Below, in pieces: positions 43,925 through 51,613 of a stretch of DNA of 64,000 nt. This DNA is from CAVVUC01 sp963751395. Its GTDB lineage: Bacteria > Verrucomicrobiota > Verrucomicrobiia > Chthoniobacterales > Chthoniobacteraceae. The stretch lies in the NCBI GenBank assembly GCA_963751395.1, contig CAVVUC010000001.1, positions 1,860,001-1,924,000 of the forward strand, in the 5' to 3' direction. The first letter of the stretch is position 1. Each line of letters begins with the position of its first letter. The notes beneath the pieces were generated by a model. That model was given only the letters and a program-made list of their open reading frames with translations, did no database searches and was not told where the DNA came from. Made by a program: the position numbers and the translations under genes.

Positions 43925-44928
43925 GGCTGTTTGAGGAAATAGCGCCCGGTCTTTTTCCCACCGATTTTTTCCACCAATCCGGCTTCCAGCAACGGACGCA
44001 GCAGATCCATCGCACCTTGTTTGGACACCGCCAGAGTATCCCATAGCTCAGCGGGCGACATGCTGCCGTGGTCGCGCAGCAACTTCAGCAGCAATTCCTG
44101 TTTGGGACGCAGAACCAGTTTCTCCGGTGATTTGACGTTGTAGGTCTGCACCCGCAGCCACACTTGTTCCAGCGTCTGCCGCAGACCCTCGGCACAATAT
44201 TCCAGCCATCCCGTGAGGTCTTCTCCCGCCATGCGCACCGCATCCAACGCCGCGTAGTAGCCGGGGCGATCTTCCCAATAATATTCATCCACCGAGAAAA
44301 TATGGTGGCTGTCGAAACCGCGTCGGTAGAGCTCCCACAACGCCAGCGCACGGCCCGTCCGTCCGTTGCCGTCGGCAAACGGATGGATGTCCTCGAACCG
44401 GTAGTGCAGGATCGCGGAACTCAGCACCGGGGAAAGCTCCGTGGATCGCTTGTTCCACCATTCCAACAGTTCAAACATCAGCCCCGAAACATCCGCCGCA
44501 GCCGGCGGGGTGTGCCTGCCCACCCGCACCGGAATCGTCCGGTAACTGCCTGCCGTTCCCTGATCCATCACGCGATCCGCCAGAATCCGGTGCAATTCAA
44601 ACAGGTCTTCGTGGCGGATGGCCTTCTTCCTGGCGTGTTTCTCCACGTAACGCAGTCCCGCGAAATAGTTCAGCACTTCGCGACTCGACCGTGCATCGGA
44701 GGCGACGAGTTCGCGTCCTTCTTCCAACGCCCGCACCTGCTCCAGCGTCAACGGATTGCCTTCGATGGCGGTGGAGGCATGGCCATTGCGGGTGCGTGTG
44801 TCCTTTTGCAGCGCGGGAATCCAGGAAAGCTCCACCGATGCACTCAGAATCCGTTCCCGCAAGGCAGCAATCATCTCCACCAGCGTAAGCAGACGCGGGC
44901 GGATCGTGAATTGCGGTTCGTAGGCCAC
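43921..44928 (-). CDS. Fic-family protein (AMPylase/filamentation type)
   Basis: The 335-residue protein contains the Fic core HPFADGNGRTGRAL (~residue 197) with catalytic His, phosphate-binding GNGR and Arg. An inhibitory-helix motif STAIEGNPLTLEQV (~residue 53) lies N-terminal to it, so it is a self-inhibited class II Fic protein. A winged-helix C-terminus follows (LLLKLLRDHGSMSPAELWDT). Fic enzymes transfer AMP to target proteins. It lies between hsdS and hsdR, is translationally coupled to hsdR (GTGA overlap), and starts 40 bases after the hsdS stop. Fic genes are known companions of type I systems, perhaps as regulators or back-up toxins. Confidence 0.9.
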   Translation of the reverse strand: MAYEPQFTIRPRLLTLVEMIAALRERILSASVELSWIPALQKDTRTRNGHASTAIEGNPLTLEQVRALEEGRELVASDARSSREVLNYFAGLRYVEKHARKKAIRHEDLFELHRILADRVMDQGTAGSYRTIPVRVGRHTPPAAADVSGLMFELLEWWNKRSTELSPVLSSAILHYRFEDIHPFADGNGRTGRALALWELYRRGFDSHHIFSVDEYYWEDRPGYYAALDAVRMAGEDLTGWLEYCAEGLRQTLEQVWLRVQTYNVKSPEKLVLRPKQELLLKLLRDHGSMSPAELWDTLAVSKQGAMDLLRPLLEAGLVEKIGGKKTGRYFLKQP

Positions 44929-44968
44929 GGCGGTAAGTCAAGCGTGAGTCAAGCCATGAGTCAAGCCG

Positions 44969-45781
44969 CTAGAGTTCTCCGGTGAAGGCTTGGTGCAGCA
45001 GCGACTTCTTCAACGTCTCCTGCGCGGCGAGCTTCCGCTCGTAGAGGCGGGTGAGGCGTTGGGTTTCTTCGCGGAGGGAGGAGAGTTGCGCGACCACTGG
45101 CTTCTGAATTGGAAGCGGCGGCAAGACCACGCTCACGCTGTTGAATTTCGACTTGTTGACGATTGGCACGGTTGTCCCCGATGCCAAGGACTCCAACTGC
45201 GCCTTGAACACAGGCGAGAGCGACTGAAAGAACATGAACTCGGGAATCGCTTGGCTCTCGTCCGGCAGGATGGCGTTGATTTGCTGATTGAACGCAACGG
45301 GCACAGTGTTCAGGCCAATTTTCCCCAAATTGCCGATGCACGAAACCAAGATTGATTTCGCGGGAAGCGTGCGGGCGACTGCCGCACCCGCCTCCGAAAG
45401 GCCATCGGGCGCGGAATCGAAAGCCTCGTCGCAGAGTTCTGGCGGCTTAACAAGGGGCATGAAGTCGCCATAGAAATCAGCGTTGTTCTTTGGTGGAGTT
45501 GTCCCAGTGGCAGTCGTGAACACGTCACCAATGGTTTTCTCCACCCACCCCGGGCCGCGCTGGGTGAAGACGGATTGGAGGTGGCTTTCGAAGAGGACTC
45601 GGGCGTTTTGGAGGTTCTTTTCGGCGTTGGCTTTGGCGGTGGCGAGGCCCTCAAACGCTTCGTCCAGCAGGCCGACGATCCGCTGCTGTTCGGCCAGCGG
45701 GGGGACGGGAATCTCTTGCGCTCGAACGTCTCCATCTGTGACCGCCGGATAGCTCGCGCCTTTCTGGAGACTTTCCATTTG
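44969..45781 (-). pseudogene. hsdS: type I restriction specificity subunit HsdS, C-terminal part (after frameshift)
   Basis: This frame encodes the end of target-recognition domain 1 (QMESLQKGASYPAVTDGDVR), the first conserved spacer helix (IPVPPLAEQQRIVGLLDEAF) and the whole second recognition domain (from WVEKTIGDVFTTATGTTPPK). The second spacer helix ends in LKKSLLHQAFTGEL. The frame must be entered from the N-terminal part at 45782 by dropping one base. The second half is intact, so the lesion is a single base. Confidence 0.8.
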
Positions 45782-46349
45782 TCCTGAAGTTCTCGGTGAA
45801 GAGCGAGTAGAAGATGAAGCGGTGGTCGATTCCCTGCTTCGGACGCAGAACAAAGTAGCCGGTGCTGCAAACTTGCTTGTCGAGGTGTTCCGGCACGACG
45901 GCGATTCGTTGGAGCGTGGGGCGAATCGTCGCGAAGATGATGTCATTCGTTCGGACGAGCTTTCTCGCTCGGCTCGGCGCGTCCTTTCCTTTGAGGCGTT
46001 GAGTTTCCTCAATTTCAAAGGTCGTGTTGGAAACGCTGGAAACGTCGATGTAGTCGAACTCCGCGTTCGGAGATTGAAGCGGGTTAACCGTCTCGGTCTT
46101 TTCGAGAACCTCGCCGAGACCCAGCGCCCTCCGAAGGGGCAAAGCCCCGGCCTCATCCCAGCCCAAGGCAACGCCCTGGGTTACGGTTTCGCAAATCCAT
46201 GAGGGCTGAAGGCCCGGTTCATCCGCGCGACCATTGGGACGGGCTTTCAGGCCTTGGCGTGGTGCGGGGCATTGTTCCTGGGGCGTTACCCCAGGCTGGT
46301 ATGAGACCGCGCCGTTGGCGCTTCCGATTTCAGCCACGGGCTTCTTCAT
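45782..46349 (-). pseudogene. hsdS: HsdS, N-terminal part (frameshifted, contains an in-frame palindromic repeat)
   Basis: From ATG 46349 (MKKPVAEIGS) the frame first crosses a ~215-bp palindromic repeat that stays open. It then gives normal HsdS sequence: LGEVLEKTETVNPLQSPNAE, FDYIDVSSVSN, FATIRPTLQRIAVVPEH and HRFIFYSLFTENFR. It shifts out of frame at 45782. The ATG overlaps the stop of a 22-codon hsdM-tail mini-gene as ATGA. HsdS sets DNA specificity for methylation and cutting; this copy would be dead unless the extra base is a sequencing error. Confidence 0.75.
46118..46335. repeat. ~215-bp palindromic repeat element inserted in hsdS
   Basis: The left arm (about 46118-46190) read in reverse complement resembles the right arm (about 46277-46335). 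Both contain CCAGG-GCGTT-CC, GGCTGG-ATGAG-CCG and a GC-rich end with CTTC. An inner pair, GGCTGAAGGCCCG and CGGGCTTTCAGGCCT, is also inverted, so the whole unit can fold into one long hairpin. It looks like an interspersed mobile repeat (MITE or REP-like). Confidence 0.65.
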
Positions 46350-46414
46350 AGCAGCGCCTTGATGTTGCCCGGCACTTCCGCGCTCGCAGCCTTTTCGCTG
46401 GCTGTGGTGTTCAT
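46346..46414 (-). CDS. 22-codon mini-ORF: duplicated hsdM tail
   Basis: ATG 46414 to TGA 46346-46348 encodes a peptide ending SAEVPGNIKALL, a copy of the hsdM C-terminus SAEVLGNIKALL. Its ATG overlaps the toxin stop (ATGA) and its TGA overlaps the hsdS ATG (ATGA). The DNA of the tail (46345-46390) is nearly identical to 46995-47036 for the first 26 bases. It probably carries ribosomes from the toxin gene into hsdS rather than making a useful peptide. Confidence 0.6.
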   Translation of the reverse strand: MNTTASEKAASAEVPGNIKALL

Positions 46415-46704
46415 GGGCGAAGTTGGCGAGGGTGGTCCTGTGCGCCGTGCAAGATGCGGAAGACGATGAGGTTCTGCCCTGCGATGCGGAAAAAGATTTT
46501 GTAGGGAAAACGGTGGGCGAGGACGCGCCGGAAATCACGGTAATAAACGGGGTATCGCTCGGGATCGGCTTCCAAGCGCAGCAGGGCTTCGGCGAGGTCG
46601 GCGAGAAACTCATCGCCCAGACCGGGGCATCGTTCCTCATACCAGTCGTGCGCCCGCCGGAGGTCGGCTTTTGCCCTGGGCCGGATGGTGGCGAACCACT
46701 TCAC
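46411..46704 (-). CDS. RelE/ParE-family toxin
   Basis: The 97-residue protein has the ParE/RelE fold pattern: IRPRAKADLRRAHDWYEERC then LGDEFLADLAEALLRLEADP, and the strands YPVYYRDFRRVLAHRFPYKI and NLIVFRILHGAQDHPRQ. Toxins of this family block gyrase or cut mRNA on ribosomes. It follows its antitoxin with an ATGA overlap (46701-46704), the usual antitoxin-first order, and its own stop overlaps the next mini-ORF. The module lies between hsdM and hsdS. Confidence 0.88.
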   Translation of the reverse strand: MKWFATIRPRAKADLRRAHDWYEERCPGLGDEFLADLAEALLRLEADPERYPVYYRDFRRVLAHRFPYKIFFRIAGQNLIVFRILHGAQDHPRQLRP

Positions 46705-46931
46705 GGGCGGGATTCACGGAGCTGCCGGAAGACATCGCGCCACGGCTCGCCCGGGCTGGGGTCGTGCTCAAATTCCGAAAGCGCCTCGTCGAGCGCCTGC
46801 CGTTCGGCGGGCGAGGGCGCGCCGCCTTCGAGCAAGTCTGTTTCATGGATTTCGGCGAGCCGGGCAAAAAGTTGGGAACGGTCGCTGGCGCTCAGCTTCG
46901 GCAGTTCTTCAAGGATTTCTGCTTTGCTCAT
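46701..46931 (-). CDS. antitoxin, addiction-module component family
   Basis: The 76-residue acidic protein starts MSKAEILEELPKLSASDRSQ and continues LFARLAEIHE. This is typical of the short 'addiction module component' antitoxins that pair with RelE/ParE toxins. Its C-terminus (EPWRDVFRQLRESRP) would wrap around the toxin. Its ATG overlaps the TGA of a 23-codon mini-ORF (ATGA) and its stop overlaps the toxin ATG, so it is made by coupled translation. Confidence 0.82.
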   Translation of the reverse strand: MSKAEILEELPKLSASDRSQLFARLAEIHETDLLEGGAPSPAERQALDEALSEFEHDPSPGEPWRDVFRQLRESRP

Positions 46932-46999
46932 GGTGCGAATTTAATTCGTCGGCTGTTTTCCGGCAAGTGTGGTGTGAGTTTCCGTTGGTGAGAGTTCAT
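46928..46999 (-). CDS. 23-codon mini-ORF bridging hsdM and the antitoxin
   Basis: ATG 46999 overlaps the hsdM TGA and its own TGA (46928-46930) overlaps the antitoxin ATG, both as ATGA. The peptide MNSHQRKLTPHLPENSRRIK then FAP resembles nothing known. Its first codon and position equal those of hsdS after the duplicate tail, so it may be the remade start junction of the interrupted hsdS. Confidence 0.45.
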   Translation of the reverse strand: MNSHQRKLTPHLPENSRRIKFAP

Positions 47000-47655
47000 A
47001 GCAGCGCCTTGATGTTGCCCAGCACTTCAGCACTCTCGGCGTCGAGCGACGCGATCTCCTCCATGATGGCCTCGGGGCTGCGGTGCGCGATTTCCTCGCC
47101 GCCGTTGGGGTTCTTCACGGACAAATCAAACGTCTTCGGGTCGATGGCCGCCACGTCCACGCTCCAGCTTTTGGGCGAGTTGGCTTTGGTCTTCTGCAAG
47201 GCGATGAACTCGGCGAGGTCGGCGTCGTTGAGCTGGTTGGTCTTCCCCAGGTTGCGGCCGGGATCGAGCTGGTAGAACCAGACTTTGCGCGTCTTCGTGC
47301 CTTTCTCAAAGAAGAGCACCACGGTCTTCACGCCTGCGCCGATGAACGTGCCGCCGGGGCAGTCGAGCACGGTGTGCAGGTTGCATTCTTCGAGGAGCTT
47401 CTGGCGCAGGCTGACGGAGGCGTTGTCGGTGTTGGAGAGGAAGGTGTTTTTGATGACGATGCCCGCCCGCCCGCCGGCCTTGAGGATTTTGATGAAGTGC
47501 TGGAGGAAGAGGAACGCGGTCTCGCCGGTGCGGATGGGGAAGTTTTGCTGCACTTCCTTGCGCTCTTTGCCGCCGAAGGGCGGGTTGGCGACGATGATGT
47601 CGAAGCGGTCCTTTTCCTGCACGTCGGCGAGGTTCTCGGCGAGCGTGTTGGTGTG
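46996..47655 (-). pseudogene. hsdM: type I restriction modification subunit HsdM, C-terminal half only
   Basis: The open part encodes HTNTLAENLADVQEKDRFDI then IVANPPFGG, with the NPPF catalytic motif of N6-adenine methylases. It continues with RAGIVIKNTFLSN and the family C-terminus ending EVLGNIKALL. The frame meets a TGA at 47656-47658, and the N-terminal ~half, including the SAM-binding FxGxG motif, is absent and replaced by repeat-like DNA rich in AAAGGGGTC. No functional methylase can be made, so a live HsdR would have been toxic to the host. The stop overlaps the following mini-ORF as ATGA. Confidence 0.82.
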
Positions 47656-47865
47656 TCAGGGAAAGGGGTCGGAAAGGGGTCAGTCCGTGCATATGCGCAG
47701 AACCTTCTTCCCCTGGTTATGAAGTTGAGGACTTCGTAACGCTTCCGTGCCGGGGAAGCTGTGCTTCCTGGCAGGGGAAAAGTGACATGGAAGTACTGGC
47801 GTCCAGTGCGGGAGAATTCGCCAATCACGGTTGAATCCCCGCATCCGTGCTGACAGCATTTACCC

Positions 47866-48306
47866 ATGAGCCTCCCAAAACTCCAGCTCGAAACTACGAT
47901 CCCGAGCTACCTCACGGCGCGGCCGAGCCGGGATTTGCGTCTGGCGGCGAATCAGGAGGCCACGCAGGAATGGTGGGAGTGCCAGCGCTACGAGTATGAT
48001 CTTTATGTATCCGCTGCCGTGCTGTCCGAGGCGGGAGAGGGCGGTCCCGTCCTTGCCGCCAGGCGGCTGGCCGTGCTGGATGGCATCCCGGAGTTGCGGG
48101 TCAGTGACGAGGTGACGGCGCTGGCAGCGTGGTTCTTGTCCGAACAGATCATCCCGGCGGTTGCGGAGGTGGTCAGCGCAGGTCAGCAGCAGGCGGGGTT
48201 CTCGTTACATTTTTCTTGCACCAAGCCAGCCGGCGAGGCGCAACACTTGGAATTGAAGATCGAGCAATGGACCGGCGAAGCGGCGTTTGTTCCCGTCGGC
48301 GTGTGA
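47866..48306 (+). pseudogene. VapC-like PIN-domain toxin, 3' end replaced by the 89-bp repeat
   Basis: The first ~95 residues (KLQLETTIPSYLTARPSRDL, TQEWWECQRYEYDLYVSAAV) match the N-terminal two thirds of a PIN-domain VapC-family RNase. The usual ending with the last Asp residues (DALHIAVA...TWNCRH) is lacking. After WFLSEQIIPAVAEV the frame enters unrelated sequence and then repeat copy 2. No antitoxin gene is next to it. It is a truncated and presumably inactive toxin. Confidence 0.65.
48215..48303 (+). repeat. 89-bp interspersed repeat, copy 2
   Basis: Direct copy of 41163-41251 with about four base differences. It forms the right border of the restriction island and supplies the aberrant end of the PIN gene. 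Confidence 0.85.
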
Positions 48307-48344
48307 TTTTTTCTCCACGTTTCTCCGTGCGGTGCAACTCCACT

Positions 48345-50570
48345 CTACAACTCGGCTTTCCGGAGCCGCAGCGCGTTTGAAATGACCGACACGGAGCTGA
48401 GGCTCATCGCCGCGCCGGCGATCATCGGGCTGAGGAGCAGTCCGAAAAACGGATACAAAACTCCCGCCGCGACCGGCACGCCCAGGATATTGTAAACGAA
48501 GGCGAAGAAAAGGTTCTGGCGGATGTTGCGCATCACGGCGCGGCTCAGTTTGATCGCGCGCACGATGCCGCGCAGATCGCCGTGAAGCAGCGTGATTCCG
48601 GCGCTCTCGATGGCTACGTCGGTGCCGGTCGCCATTGCGATGCCGACATCTGCGGCTGCAAGCGCAGGCGCGTCGTTGATGCCGTCGCCCGCCATCGCGA
48701 CGCGTTTGTTTTCGCGCCGGAGCTTTTCGATGACTTCGCCTTTTTCCTGCGGCAACACGCCTGCGATCACTTGGTCGATCCGCAGTTGTTTCGCGACGGC
48801 GGTTGCGGCGGTTTCGTTGTCGCCGCTGACGATGATGAGCATCAAACCAAGCGCGTGAAGTTCATCAACGGCCTGCTGCGTCGTGGCCTTGATCGGATCG
48901 GAAACCGCGAGCAAGCCCGCGGCGTGCTTGTCGATTGCGACGCAGAGGATCGTTCCCTCTGCGGCTTTGTCATTGAGCGCATCGAGATTTCCTGCGCCAC
49001 GCTCTTCGAGGAAACGCCGGGTTCCGACGATCACCTCGCGCGAGTCCATTTCGCCGAGGATGCCGCTTCCGGCGATCGAGCCGAAATTTTTCACCGCATG
49101 CAGCTCGATGTTCCGTTCTCTCGCCGCGTTTAGGACCGCCGAGGCGAGGGGATGCTCGCTTTGATGCTCGACGGACGCCGCCGCTTCGAGGAGAGCGCGT
49201 TCGTCGAATGGCGCGAGCGCGATGATTTTTGTGACCGAAGGTTTTCCTTCCGTAAGCGTCCCGGTTTTGTCCACGACGAGCGTGTCGATTTTTTCGAGCG
49301 TCTCCAAAGCGGCGCCGTCTTTCACCAGTACGCCCGCTTGGGCGCCACGACCGACGCCGACCATGATCGACATCGGTGTCGCGAGGCCAAGCGCGCAGGG
49401 GCACGCGATCACCAGCACTGCGATCGCATTCACGAACGCATGCGTGAGATCGACGAACGACCACGCGAGGAATGTCACCACGGCGACGGCGACCACCGCA
49501 GGGACGAAATACGAAGCGACCAGGTCGGCAAGCCGCTGAATCGGCGCGCGGCTGCGCTGGGCCTGCGCCACCATTTCCACGATGTGCGCGAGCATCGTGT
49601 CTCTGCCGACTCGCGTCGCGCGCATGAGGAACGAGCCGCTTTGGTTGATCGTGCCCGCGATCAGGAACCCGCCGATTTTCTTCGGCACCGGCACAGGTTC
49701 ACCGGTGATCATCGCTTCATCGATCAGGCCGGAGCCGTCGGTCAGCACGCCATCGACGGGAATCTTTTCGCCGGGGCGCACGCGCAGCACGTCGTCCATC
49801 TCCACTTCTTCAATGGGGATTTGCTTTTCATTTCCGTGGCAAAGAAACGTCGCGGTCTTCGGCGCAAGGCCGAGCAGCTCGCGAATCGCCTGGCCCGTCT
49901 TGTTGCGCGCACGAAGTTCCAGCACCTGGCCGAGCAGCACGAGCACGGTGATGATCGCCGCCGACTCGAAGTAAATCGGCGGCTCGCCCATCTGTCGGAG
50001 CGCAGCCGGGAAGAGTTGCGGGAAAAAAACGGCGACGACGCTGAAGCCATACGCGCTGCCGGTTCCGAGCGCGATGAGCGTGAACATGTTCAGTTGCCGC
50101 GTGAGAATCGAACGCCATGCGCGCTTGAAAAACGGCCAGCCCGCCCACAGCACGACCGGCGTTGCGAGACCGAGTTGAATCCACTTCGACCACGCGCCCA
50201 TCGCGTGAACTGCAGGGAGCATCGCGCTCATCGCTAGCGCGAGCACCGGCAGCGCGAGCACCGCGGCGATCCAGAACCGGCGGGTCATGTCGCGGAGTTC
50301 CGAGTCGTCCTCCGGCGCATCGAGCGAAACCATTTTCGGCTCCAGTGCCATGCCGCAGATCGGGCAGTCGCCCGGGTGATCCTGCTCGATCTCGGGATGC
50401 ATCGGGCAGACGAACAATTTTGGATTTTCGATTTTGGATTTTGGATTGTCGGGATGCAGAAATTTCTCCCTGCAGCCTTCGCAGCAGAAATAAAACGTCT
50501 CACCATCGCGTTCCGCACGGATCGTGGACGAACTCTCAACTTGCATTCCGCAGATTGGATCAAGTGGCAT
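48345..50570 (-). CDS. copA: copper-translocating P-type ATPase (P1B) with N-terminal YHS domain
   Basis: The 741-residue inner-membrane pump exports copper using ATP. It begins with a YHS metal-binding domain (DPICGMQVESS ... FYFCCEGCREKF, residues 4-40). A second metal motif follows (VCPMHPEIEQDHPGDCPICG, ~53-72) in place of HMA domains. The P1B core has the CPC ion site (IACPCALGLATP), phosphorylation motif DKTGTLTEG, SEHPLA for ATP binding and GDGINDAPAL. The length is normal for CopA-type pumps. The start MPLDPICGMQ is well placed for the YHS domain. No copper regulator is visible nearby. Confidence 0.92.
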   Translation of the reverse strand: MPLDPICGMQVESSSTIRAERDGETFYFCCEGCREKFLHPDNPKSKIENPKLFVCPMHPEIEQDHPGDCPICGMALEPKMVSLDAPEDDSELRDMTRRFWIAAVLALPVLALAMSAMLPAVHAMGAWSKWIQLGLATPVVLWAGWPFFKRAWRSILTRQLNMFTLIALGTGSAYGFSVVAVFFPQLFPAALRQMGEPPIYFESAAIITVLVLLGQVLELRARNKTGQAIRELLGLAPKTATFLCHGNEKQIPIEEVEMDDVLRVRPGEKIPVDGVLTDGSGLIDEAMITGEPVPVPKKIGGFLIAGTINQSGSFLMRATRVGRDTMLAHIVEMVAQAQRSRAPIQRLADLVASYFVPAVVAVAVVTFLAWSFVDLTHAFVNAIAVLVIACPCALGLATPMSIMVGVGRGAQAGVLVKDGAALETLEKIDTLVVDKTGTLTEGKPSVTKIIALAPFDERALLEAAASVEHQSEHPLASAVLNAARERNIELHAVKNFGSIAGSGILGEMDSREVIVGTRRFLEERGAGNLDALNDKAAEGTILCVAIDKHAAGLLAVSDPIKATTQQAVDELHALGLMLIIVSGDNETAATAVAKQLRIDQVIAGVLPQEKGEVIEKLRRENKRVAMAGDGINDAPALAAADVGIAMATGTDVAIESAGITLLHGDLRGIVRAIKLSRAVMRNIRQNLFFAFVYNILGVPVAAGVLYPFFGLLLSPMIAGAAMSLSSVSVISNALRLRKAEL

Positions 50571-50941
50571 CCCGCAACGCTACGCGATCATGGCGAAACG
50601 CTCAATCAGACAACCGGAAAACCAGCGAACAACGCAAAGCAGTTTTCTCCTCACGATCCGGGCAGAGCGCCTCAGCGGAGAAACCTGGTCAAGACGAGCC
50701 TCAACATTGTAAAACGACGCTGCTTCTTCTGCCATTACACCACGGGACAATCGGAAGGCGGAACGAAGAACGAAGAAGTGCGATGTCTTTTCACCGCGAG
50801 TTGAAACCGATGGCGACCTCCTGGTTCTGCCGCCGTTGCTTCGTTCTTTCCGAGCGATCAGGCTTTCTCCGGACATCCATGACGCAATGCCGGCTCTTAC
50901 GCTGCGGCAGTGGGACACTAGTCAACCGAACTGCGGGCTCT
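50571..50941. other. intergenic region, nothing recognised
   Basis: About 370 bases upstream of copA and downstream of the convergent-spaced NYN-like gene. Open frames exist on both strands (for example 50580-50918) but have no recognisable motif or codon pattern. A copA promoter must lie here. Confidence 0.5.
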
Positions 50942-51610
50942 TCACTTGCGATCCAGCCGGTACGTCACCGCGCCCTTGCCGTCGATGGCAAGGTGGCCGG
51001 CCTGGCGAAGCGCTTCGATGAGGCTCTCGACTTCAGCTTCCGTGACTTTATGACCAAGGTGTGCCACCAGGTGAGTGACGAGTTTCTTTTTGGTCTTTGG
51101 ACGATTTGCGGCAGCCTTGCGCAGATGCTCCCGAACTTCGCTTTTCCGATCGTCCAGGACAGTCACGGGCTTGGGCTTTGGTGCAGCTATCGGATTCGGG
51201 GGCGCCGTGGGCGGTGCCGACGGAGTCGCGGCCGGGAAGGTTAGCGTGGTGAAGTCTTCGTGGCGTCGGATGCGAATATGCCTGCTGCGAAGGTGTTCGA
51301 TCATCGGGTCGTAATCCTTGTCCTTCGCGATGATATGGAAGAACCCGCATGGATCTGCGGCGACGGCACGCCCGACGTAATAGGCCAGGGTAAAGTCGAG
51401 GGCGTTCCTGCCCGCCGAGGCGAGGCGGATCATTTCCACTGAGCCAGCGTGCTGGAGCAGCTTTTCAACAATGTCCAAGCCGAGCTTTGTCTGTTTTGGC
51501 CCCAGCAGCAAAGTGAAGCTGACTGCCTTCTGGCCGAGGACTGAAAGATCAATTTCCTGAACGTTCTCAAAGTCCACGAATATGTGGTTTACCGGAAGCG
51601 GAAGATTCAT
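50942..51610 (-). CDS. PIN/NYN-like nuclease-domain protein
   Basis: The 222-residue protein opens with a NYN-type PIN fold: HIFVDFENVQEIDL supplies the first acidic residue, RNALDFTLAYYVGRAVA the middle ones, and FFHIIAKDKDYDPMIEHLRS the C-terminal Asp cluster. A Pro/Ala-rich linker (~135-155) leads to a small helical C-terminal domain (KKKLVTHLVAHLGHKVTEAE) that resembles an OST-HTH/LOTUS-type RNA-binding module. It may be an RNase. The gene starts 3 bases after the stop of the Gfo/Idh/MocA gene, so they share an operon without an obvious functional link. Confidence 0.7.
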   Translation of the reverse strand: MNLPLPVNHIFVDFENVQEIDLSVLGQKAVSFTLLLGPKQTKLGLDIVEKLLQHAGSVEMIRLASAGRNALDFTLAYYVGRAVAADPCGFFHIIAKDKDYDPMIEHLRSRHIRIRRHEDFTTLTFPAATPSAPPTAPPNPIAAPKPKPVTVLDDRKSEVREHLRKAAANRPKTKKKLVTHLVAHLGHKVTEAEVESLIEALRQAGHLAIDGKGAVTYRLDRK

Positions 51611-51613
51611 GGC

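Noticed and set aside
46411..46931. TA pair as an original part of the type I operon
   Set aside because: The duplicated hsdM tail on its far side is better explained by insertion.
47657..47865. REP-associated (RAYT) transposase gene
   Set aside because: The AAAGGGGTC and TGACCCC-rich debris resembles repeat sequence near such genes, but no transposase motif is readable in any frame.
50162..51244. 360-codon plus-strand frame across the copA start and the NYN gene
   Set aside because: It overlaps two well-supported reverse-strand genes and has shadow-like composition.
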